From positions 1-29,733 of the forward strand of contig JBNGIO010005538.1 in NCBI GenBank assembly GCA_049999805.1: DNA of 29,733 nt. The letters are read 5' to 3'. Each line of letters opens with the position of its first letter. The first letter of the stretch is position 1. Shown piece by piece: positions 11,597-18,820 of the stretch. The position numbers and the translations under genes are program-made. The notes under the pieces were generated by a model. The model searched no databases, had not been told where the DNA came from, and saw only the letters and a list, made by a program, of their open reading frames with translations. This stretch comes from Folioceros fuciformis (lineage: Eukaryota; Anthocerotophyta; Anthocerotopsida; Anthocerotales).

Positions 11597-13189
11597 CTAA
11601 AATGTTTCCTGGTTGCTATCAAGATCAACCATTTTCATGGCATACAAGTTCCCGGCTTTCTGGCACACCACGACCTTGGCATGGGATTTCACTATGCCGG
11701 CCGCTTTTCCATGCTCAATAGCAGCTTTGAGACAGAGGTCGGCGGAGGTAAGAGAGGAAAGGTTCTGCCCTTCGGCTTGCAGTGGCATCAGGCCGCGCAC
11801 TGCCATGCATTGCCTGAACTGGAAGGTCCCATTGAAGGCTATGGCTGCAGGAGTGGGTGTCTCAGGCTTGGGGATGAGCAGCACCAGGATTGGCACAGGC
11901 GGTCGGTACTTGGCCACCAGGCGTGCCGCCTTGCCGGAGTAGGAGAGCACCACGATCATGCAGGCATTTGTTGTGGTGGCAGCTCGCACTGCCGAGGATG
12001 CGATGGATTCCAGATGGTTCATGGGCTCTCCGGCAGCCAGCACGACCTGCCGGTAGTACACGTTGTGGTTGTACACTTTCTCCGCCTCAGCGCAAATGCG
12101 CTGCACGGTGGCGATGGTCTGCACAGGGTACTGGCCCCTTAGGGTTTCGGCTCCGAGGAGGATGCCGTCCGCGCCGTCCAGCACGGCGTTGGCGATGTCC
12201 GTGGCCTCGGCTCTGGTCGGCCGTGGTATTTCTACCATGGAGTCGACGACGCGGGTGATCACGGCCACCTTACCTGCCATGTTGCATCGGTGGAGCACTG
12301 CTTTCTGGACGAGAAACACCTTCTCCGGCGGTAGGTCGATCCCCAGGTTCCCCCGGGACAGGATGACGCCATCGCACTCCTTGAGGATTTCGTCGAAGTG
12401 ACGGAGCCCATCGGCGGTTTCTATCTTAGCGTACACCTGTATCTGGCTGGCTCCCAGGCTGGCAAGGTGTGCTTTGGCTTCCCGGATGTCATCGGCTTGG
12501 CGGGTGTAGGAGACAGAGACGAAGTCGATATTGTTGGGGACGCCCCACTTTTGTATGGTTTCCTTGTCCCCTTCGCTCAGTGTGGGCAGCGTGACGTGGA
12601 TCTGGGAGGCGTAGGCCGTGAAGACGCTGCCGACCAGGGTTGCGCTGTTCTTGGCCTTGCAGATCACCTCCTTCCCTGTGGTCTCCACCACTTCCAGCCA
12701 GACGGATGTGTTTTCGCTCCCGGTGAAGAGGTACTGGCCGACAAAGATGATGTCCCCTGGCTTTACCGATTTGGCCAGGTGGTCGTAGTTGACAGGAAGG
12801 ATCTGTGAGGAGGGTTCGCGTTTCCTGTCCGGCGTGAGCGTCACCGTGGCATCTGCTTTCAAGGATATCGGTTTTTCCTTTTTGTTCAGGATCTGCAGCT
12901 CTGGCCCGATGGTGTCCAGCATCACGGCACAGGGGCGCTTCGTGTTGTGGATGGCTTTTCTGAGCGTGGCCAGGGTTTCTTGGTGATAGTCGTGGCTGCC
13001 CCAGGAGAAGTCGAAGCGCGCCACGGACATGCCGGCTTTCAACAGGGATTCGATTATCTCCAGCGACCGGGACTTGGGGCCCAGGGTGCCGATTACCTTG
13101 GTCAGCGCTGGGTATGGGTTCACAGCGGAGGTTTCAAGTATGGAACCCAGGCGGAGCGGGCCCTGCAGCTGCAAATGCGCCGGATGCAT
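11597..13189 (-). CDS. Cytosolic pyruvate kinase, intronless
   Basis: Catalyses phosphoenolpyruvate + ADP to pyruvate + ATP, the last step of glycolysis. From the ATG at 13189 the protein is 530 residues, close to plant cytosolic isoforms (about 510-530), and has no transit peptide. The open frame extends a little upstream only through non-ATG codons. Features include TKVIGTLGPKSRS near 30-42, ARFDFSWGSHDYHQETL near 57-73, MLDTIGPEL near 90-98, the B domain (IIFVGQYLFTGSE), the active-site KIE at 255-257, SRGNLGIDLPPEKVF near 278-292, TRAEATDIANAVLDGADG, and the C-terminal regulatory domain. The MLDT[VI]GPEL and SRGNLGID forms mark a plant cytosolic subfamily and are not lesions. The lack of introns may be ancestral or reflect retrocopying. 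Confidence 0.94.
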   Translation of the reverse strand: MHPAHLQLQGPLRLGSILETSAVNPYPALTKVIGTLGPKSRSLEIIESLLKAGMSVARFDFSWGSHDYHQETLATLRKAIHNTKRPCAVMLDTIGPELQILNKKEKPISLKADATVTLTPDRKREPSSQILPVNYDHLAKSVKPGDIIFVGQYLFTGSENTSVWLEVVETTGKEVICKAKNSATLVGSVFTAYASQIHVTLPTLSEGDKETIQKWGVPNNIDFVSVSYTRQADDIREAKAHLASLGASQIQVYAKIETADGLRHFDEILKECDGVILSRGNLGIDLPPEKVFLVQKAVLHRCNMAGKVAVITRVVDSMVEIPRPTRAEATDIANAVLDGADGILLGAETLRGQYPVQTIATVQRICAEAEKVYNHNVYYRQVVLAAGEPMNHLESIASSAVRAATTTNACMIVVLSYSGKAARLVAKYRPPVPILVLLIPKPETPTPAAIAFNGTFQFRQCMAVRGLMPLQAEGQNLSSLTSADLCLKAAIEHGKAAGIVKSHAKVVVCQKAGNLYAMKMVDLDSNQETF

Positions 13190-14102
13190 CTTGGATGGAT
13201 CTTGGATCCCCCTTGATGGAGGATGGAGGTTAGTGCTCACCTTTGAAGAAGTAGCGGACCAACAGACGGGCCACTTTGCTGCGAACCTGAAGTAGGCGCA
13301 GTAACTCTATTCTGCACTGATTCCTTCTCAAGGGCTTGGATATGTGCTACGGGTAGACTTGGGCTACCCCGGTGATCATCCCCGACGCATCTAATACATC
13401 CGAGTGCATACAGCCTCTCAGAGCGATGAACTTGGTCGCGTGGCATGTTCTCTTTTTCTTGAGTTTTGGGCTCGCATCTCTTTTCACCCGCATGCCATTT
13501 CGGCACAGAGCCCTAATCCTACACTCGAAGGTTTACTTACCGAGCGGTTTACTCTTTGAAAGGAAGGTAAGAATTTTGTGGGGATCCTCTAACCTCCACG
13601 CGATTTCGGGCCGTCAGCCCCGATCCGGCCCCGCGGGGATCTCTTCTTAACTATCATCAATTATCCTAACAAAGCGAGCTTGTAGGACTGCGGGATTCAA
13701 ATGGCTGTCGGAGTTCTTAAAATTACATCAATTCTGATGCAAGATAAATTTTGAATGAACGTCAAGTAATGGAAAAGATTAATTTAGTGGTTAATGATTT
13801 AGTGATCAAAACCACAATACCTAAATTCATTCTAACTTGTAACATATTTGTGAATGAGATTTTACTAGTGAAAAAAAGTTCACATTAAATTTAGAACTTC
13901 ATAGACCCGGTTTGCCAAATATTGCACCCTTAATGGACATAAAATAAAGATTCAATAACCTCGAAGAATAAATGAAGTTAAATAGGTACACTTATTTTAC
14001 TTACTTTATACTGAAATATAAAAATATTTTGAATAAAATTCTTGCATTAGTCAAGGTTTCCTCTTACCAAAAGAATTTGGTCACTTTAATCTGAAATTTT
14101 AC
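13190..14102. other. Intergenic region with a sharp switch to AT-rich DNA
   Basis: The first part (13190 to about 13650) is of mixed composition and should hold the pyruvate kinase promoter. From about 13660 the sequence becomes strongly AT-rich and stays so up to the protease stop at 14103. No gene, terminal inverted repeat or LTR was recognised. Confidence 0.6.
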
Positions 14103-15521
14103 TTATACAGGACAGCTAAAAGGTGACAAAGACTCATCTAGATTTGTGTTCTTCCAAACCATCATAGCTTCACTTTGATTGCTAGAGGGTTTCAAACAAA
14201 GTCCAGCCTTTACATCACAAATAGGGTATGCTTGTGGGCAGCAATGAACATGATCATCACAACAAGAAGCAAATTCTAGGGCACAACAACCCCATGCACT
14301 ACATGTACTTCTTCTATTCCCACTAAGTTGTGTGCAACAACAAGTATTACCTACTGGACAAGTATGTTTTGTATCACAAATTTGATCACGGAATGTTGTG
14401 GAAGAGCTTAGTGTTAACGATCTACTTGAGAACGGAGGAGACTTCTGTTTCACAGGATAGGAAGCTTCCACATTAATACCACACATTCCAGCTTTTGTGC
14501 TAGTGTCACGTCCCAACCTAATATATCCACTCTCTCCCCAATCCTTACCCCAAGAATTCTTGACAATCCAAAAATTCATCCCACTAGGATCCATTCCATA
14601 TCCTACAACAGTCACACCATGGTCTAAGTTTGTTCCACAAATTCCTGTAAACACCCCACTGGAGTAAAATTGGAAGTCTCTTCCTCCTGCCTCTATGGCT
14701 ACACTTACTGGTTGATTAGCTACTGCTTTCAAGAGAGCAGTTTCATCATTCAATGGCACATCCTCATAACCATCTATTGTTACTAATTGTCTATCCGTCT
14801 CATTTGTCTGACATTTCCCATCAACTCCGGTGTAAGGGTAATCCTCCTCTGTGCTAATACCACCATTTTTCACTATAAACTCAAATGCATAGTCCATAAG
14901 CCCCCCATTACACCCTTGGTTGATTGTAGTATCACAATCAACAAGTTCTTGCTCTGAGAGACTTACAAGCTTATTTGAAACTATTTGGTTGATTCCCTCC
15001 ACAGAACCTATTGTGGAAAAGGCCCAACAACTTCCACAAGGACCTTGATCCTTAACTGGAGTTACCGCCCCCTTGTCCCTCCAATCAATCGTCTTTGGTA
15101 TGCTAGCATGTTCATACATGAAGCTTTTTTTGTGATTTTGAAAAGCGTTCCGTGATCTATTTCGTGATGGACCAACAAAACGCAACCTAAATTCTTCATT
15201 AGTAAGATCAGCAAACTTATTCAAACGCAGAGAATAAGTTTTGTGACGTTTTATATTATGCTCATACACATACCAGAAATTGGACTTGAATATGTTGAAT
15301 TTGATTCTTTTTTCTTTCGGATTTGTGCCATAGTTTTTCTTAAATGCAACTATCCATGCATCAAAAATATCTTTCACATCACTTTGAAAGTGTGCTTCTT
15401 TTTCATCCAAAGATGAAACAACATGCTCTAAAGAATTGTGAATAGCATATACATTTGTGCTTGTAAGAACTATGAGAATCATAATAGGAAACATGTATCT
15501 AAGTAGTGCCATTGAGGTCAT
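14103..15521 (-). CDS. RD21-like papain-family cysteine protease with C-terminal granulin domain, intronless
   Basis: C1A cysteine proteases of this type are secreted or vacuolar zymogens used in protein turnover, senescence and defence. From the ATG at 15521 the protein is 472 residues. Domains in order: signal peptide about 1-27; inhibitory prodomain (ERFNIN-like region, then LNKFADLTNEEF near 100-111); mature protease starting near IDWRDKGAVTPVKDQ; catalytic Gln159, Cys165 (CGSCW), His301 (LDHGVTVVGYG) and Asn322 (VKNSWG). A Ser-rich linker near 361-377 stands where the usual proline-rich linker lies. The granulin domain (about 381-443) contains CPVGNTCCC, CCALEFASCC and HCCPQ. All key residues are intact. 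It has no introns, though plant RD21 genes usually have several, and its AT-rich codons differ from the GC-richer neighbours. Confidence 0.93.
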   Translation of the reverse strand: MTSMALLRYMFPIMILIVLTSTNVYAIHNSLEHVVSSLDEKEAHFQSDVKDIFDAWIVAFKKNYGTNPKEKRIKFNIFKSNFWYVYEHNIKRHKTYSLRLNKFADLTNEEFRLRFVGPSRNRSRNAFQNHKKSFMYEHASIPKTIDWRDKGAVTPVKDQGPCGSCWAFSTIGSVEGINQIVSNKLVSLSEQELVDCDTTINQGCNGGLMDYAFEFIVKNGGISTEEDYPYTGVDGKCQTNETDRQLVTIDGYEDVPLNDETALLKAVANQPVSVAIEAGGRDFQFYSSGVFTGICGTNLDHGVTVVGYGMDPSGMNFWIVKNSWGKDWGESGYIRLGRDTSTKAGMCGINVEASYPVKQKSPPFSSRSLTLSSSTTFRDQICDTKHTCPVGNTCCCTQLSGNRRSTCSAWGCCALEFASCCDDHVHCCPQAYPICDVKAGLCLKPSSNQSEAMMVWKNTNLDESLSPFSCPV

Positions 15522-15992
15522 CAATTCTAGGGCTTTGAGTTACTATTTCTAGAAATGTAGATTGACACTTCAACTTTTTCATAATTTCTAAATGAATTGT
15601 GGTTTGGAAAGAAGATCATTATGTGTGAACCATTCCATACATTAAAAAATTAATACAAATAAATTCATATATATGCTTTAGCATATTTACAGATTAACTA
15701 ATACATCTTGAACTTGCAAAAAGAAACGAACCTTTCTATTGCAATCAAGAAAGCAAAGAGAACGAACGCGAACACAAACTTAATGTGAACCTTGAGAACA
15801 AAAGAATGCTCTATTGTTGAACTTTCTTTCAAAATTCGAAGTGAAGATAATAGGTTAGATTATTATATTTATTTACCTTTACTTAGGTATTTAATTTGCT
15901 TAACCTGATTTCAGGATGGGGGGATAGCTTAACAGCCATTTGGAGAAACCGCGGGTGAATGAACGAACACCCTGCTTGCTTCAGGCATATTT
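15522..15992. other. AT-rich upstream flank of the protease gene
   Basis: Strongly AT-rich until about 15905, where composition returns to normal. It should carry the protease promoter: TATA-like AT runs occur near 15665-15675 and 15864-15872, but none can be singled out. No other coding sequence is seen. Confidence 0.55.
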
Positions 15993-16156
15993 GCACACCA
16001 AGCATGCTGTGGGTGCCAGACAGAGAGGTGGGCACACCAAGCATGATGTGGGTGCCAGACAGAGAGATGGGGCACACCAAGCATGATGTGGGTGCCAGAC
16101 AAAGAGATGGGCACACCAAGCATGCTGTGGGTGCCAGCCAGACAAAGAGATGGGGG
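15993..16156 (+). repeat. Minisatellite, 39-43 bp x 4
   Basis: Four head-to-tail copies begin at 15993, 16032, 16072 and 16111. Each contains CACACCAAGCATG, then GTGGGTGCCAG and a purine-rich end. The last copy has four extra bases (a repeated CCAG). It lies between the AT-rich island and the stop codon of the downstream PPR gene. Open frames through it are repeat artefacts. Confidence 0.93.
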
Positions 16157-16292
16157 TGTTCGGCAGCCTGTGAATCATCCTGGCCGAGCCACTGCTTGGA
16201 AGAAATGTTGATTTGTACACGTCAGAGAATACAAGTAGCGTTAGGGTTGACAGCATTCTAAACCATTCTTGCAAAAACTCGTGCCTCCCAGG

Positions 16293-18425
16293 TCACTTGG
16301 GAGCCTGAAAGGAATATCTGTAGCTGCTCACGTTCTGGTTGAGCGCGCAACTATCATGCGTCATCTCCAGGACAGTCCCCTGAACAGTCCCGTAGTCGTG
16401 GTCTTTACAAGAACAAATGCCGTCTTTGAAGTGGTGAGTGCGGTATCCATCACGCATGATGACCTCCCGCTTTTCTGTCAAGGAAAAGACCTTGACCCAC
16501 TGGTGGCAGCTCGCACACATCCTGAGCCTGTTGGATTTCTTGCGCCCCACAATGGGGCCCATGGCCCTGTTGTACTCCGCCACAGCCTTGTGATCAGCTT
16601 CAGAGAGTGGCGACGAGGTTGTAGAGGGTGAGTAGGAGAAAGAGGGCTCCGGAGGTGGCTGTTGAGAATAGGCCGGGCCGTCCCCGACGTCGAACCCAAG
16701 ACGCTTCATGTTCTCCGTCACGCTGATGACCTTCTCCTGGAGTTGTCTGAACAAGGGATGGTTCTTGGATCCCCCGCCCGAGAGAAACTCATGCACTCCG
16801 TCGTTGACGTGGATCAAGACACTTGCTGGGTAGTTCTTTGCACCTGCAGATCGCCTCAGCCGGTTTATCCTGTATGCCTCTTCTTTCATTCCCACGGCGG
16901 TGTAGAGCCTGGACATGAGCAGGTACCCAGACGCATTGCTGGGATCCATCCTCACCACGTTGTCGAAGCACCGCCTTCCGATCTCGAGCTCCCCAAACCT
17001 GCTGCAGGCACTGAGCAGGGAGGTCCAACCCACAATCGTGGGTACAAACGGCATGGAATTGAGCATGTGTTCCGCTTCCTTCAGGTGGCCGGCCCTGCCC
17101 AGAAGGTCTGCCATGCAGGTGAAGTGCTGAAGTGTGGGAGCTATGCCGTACTCCTCAGTCATAACCCTGAAGAAATTCCTTCCCTCCTTCACCAGCCCTT
17201 GGTGGCTGCACGTCACCAACAGGGCAGTGAAAGTCTGCCCGTCCGGCCTCAACCCCTGCTTCTGCAAGTCGTAGAAGCACTGCAAAGCCATCGCAGGGTC
17301 GTCATTCTGGCCGAAGGCCCTGATCATGGTATTCCAGGCGGCCACCGTCCTCGCAGACAATTCATCAAACACCTTCATAGCATCCCCCATCTGCCCAGCC
17401 TGCGAATACATCTCCACCAACGCAGCCCCTACGATAGGATCAGAATGCAGCCCAGTACTCGTTATCCCCTCATGCACCTTCCTCCCCTCGCTCACAGCTC
17501 CTATACTGGTACACGCCCGCAGCACATGCACATAGCTATGCCTGTTGGGCACCACTCCCTGCTCCTGCATCCTGTCGAACAGCTGCAACGCCTTCGTTCC
17601 GTACCCATGCTGCTGATACCCAGAAATCATAGTGTTCCACAAAAACACGTTCCCCTCCTTGGGGCTCGCATTAAAAACCTCCAACGCATCTACCAAGCTC
17701 CCGATCTTCGCGTACATGGTCACGAGAGCGGGCGTCACGAACGGGTCCGCCTCGAACCCGTTCCGCACCACATCCCTGTGCACCTGCTTTCCCAGCCCTA
17801 GATCCTTCAGCCCAGCACAAGCCTTCAGCACCGCACAGTACGTGAAGGAGGTGGGCATCACCCCGGCCTCCTGCATCTTCTCGTACGCGTCCAGCGCGTC
17901 ATGGTTCTGGCCTTGCTTGGCGTACCCCGAGATGAGCCCCGTCCAGTCCGCCTCCGAAATCCCGTAGGCCCCCTTGCTGCTCCCGCACTTGACAAGCATT
18001 CCCACAGCCGCGCCCCCCACCTCCCGGTCCCCATCGAGCCCGGCTCTCCTCGTCCTGGTGTGCAGCCTGCTACCGTCCGCAAGGTTCCTCCCCACGGAGC
18101 CCGGATGCTTCCTGGAAACTTCTCCACCGCCGTCCCCTCCCCGGCCGGAGACGCTGGCCTGCACCTCCCGGCCCCATGAGTTGCTAGAGACGCTGTGCCT
18201 GAAGTCCGGATCGCACTGGACGGAGCGCAGAAGGGCCTTCCTGTTGCCCCACAGAAACAGCTCCCCAGCCGCTTCGATTCCAGCTTGCGAGCGTCGGCAG
18301 GAACAGGTCGAGAAGGCCGTGATATGCGTTCTCCAGCTCCTCAGCCACGCCTTGCCCGTACTCCACATAATCGGGCCACCCGAGCTCACATTTGCGGCCT
18401 GCGAGCTGTCCAGGACACCCTTCAT
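16293..18425 (-). CDS. PLS-class PPR protein with a degenerate DYW:KP-like tail
   Basis: PPR proteins bind organelle RNA; PLS-type members with E/DYW tails specify RNA-editing sites. From the ATG at 18425 the protein is 710 residues, with no intron. The first 150 residues are Arg/Ser-rich and look like a targeting region plus a poorly conserved segment. PPR motifs follow (ADWTGLISGYAKQGQNHDAL, VFLWNTMISGYQQHGYGTKA, HFTCMADLLGRAGHLKEAEH), then E1/E2 (GWTSLLSACSRFGELEIGRR, GYLLMSRLYTAVGMKEEAYR). The PG-box position reads AKNYPASVLIHVND (about 529-542). In the DYW-like domain the HxE deaminase motif reads HKA at 612-614, so the catalytic Glu is missing; the CxxCH zinc site (637-641) and the final CSC (671-673) remain. 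About 35 residues extend past CSCKD. Editing activity on its own looks unlikely; it may bind RNA and recruit a partner, or be decaying. Confidence 0.88.
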   Translation of the reverse strand: MKGVLDSSQAANVSSGGPIMWSTGKAWLRSWRTHITAFSTCSCRRSQAGIEAAGELFLWGNRKALLRSVQCDPDFRHSVSSNSWGREVQASVSGRGGDGGGEVSRKHPGSVGRNLADGSRLHTRTRRAGLDGDREVGGAAVGMLVKCGSSKGAYGISEADWTGLISGYAKQGQNHDALDAYEKMQEAGVMPTSFTYCAVLKACAGLKDLGLGKQVHRDVVRNGFEADPFVTPALVTMYAKIGSLVDALEVFNASPKEGNVFLWNTMISGYQQHGYGTKALQLFDRMQEQGVVPNRHSYVHVLRACTSIGAVSEGRKVHEGITSTGLHSDPIVGAALVEMYSQAGQMGDAMKVFDELSARTVAAWNTMIRAFGQNDDPAMALQCFYDLQKQGLRPDGQTFTALLVTCSHQGLVKEGRNFFRVMTEEYGIAPTLQHFTCMADLLGRAGHLKEAEHMLNSMPFVPTIVGWTSLLSACSRFGELEIGRRCFDNVVRMDPSNASGYLLMSRLYTAVGMKEEAYRINRLRRSAGAKNYPASVLIHVNDGVHEFLSGGGSKNHPLFRQLQEKVISVTENMKRLGFDVGDGPAYSQQPPPEPSFSYSPSTTSSPLSEADHKAVAEYNRAMGPIVGRKKSNRLRMCASCHQWVKVFSLTEKREVIMRDGYRTHHFKDGICSCKDHDYGTVQGTVLEMTHDSCALNQNVSSYRYSFQAPK

Positions 18426-18820
18426 GGCGACTCTGCCTTTTTAGGGCTTCGACATCGCAACTTCAAGGCCCGCCCTTCTGTAGATACATGGATATCCAGA
18501 CGCTCCAGTTACCTGCGGAAACGCAACAACAGCCACTGAGGTTACATGCAGGCCAGGTACGTACTCGGAAAGAGACGCGAAGACAACAGAGCTGATGGAG
18601 ATATTCTCACCCCCTACTGACAACCGAGTGCTAGGATGCCTCATGGGGTTCGTCCTTCACTCTTGTGTTCATGGTATCTCCGTGTCTACATCTTTGCAAT
18701 CGGCATGCTAGCTAGCAGGTAACGCTACGAGCTGCAGGTTGGCAGAACGAAAGAATGGGGTTAGGGTGAGCGACGACGTCCATCAAATCCTACGAGGTTT
18801 CTTGGAGGGCAAGTGGATGG
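18426..18820. other. Spacer between two tandem PPR genes
   Basis: These 395 bp should hold the promoter of the downstream PPR gene (16293-18425) and the 3' flank of the upstream one. No coding sequence, repeat or RNA gene is seen. Confidence 0.5.

Noticed and set aside
12880-12930. Pyruvate kinase MLDTIGPEL, where many kinases have a Lys (MLDTKGPE), as a possible inactivating change
   Set aside because: Plant cytosolic pyruvate kinases of this subfamily normally carry Val or Ile here; the catalytic KIE at 255-257 is intact.
16662-17801. A 379-codon plus-strand open frame through the PPR gene
   Set aside because: It is the antisense shadow of the PPR gene at 16293-18425; His/Pro-rich content with no domain, and the minus frame has full PPR structure.
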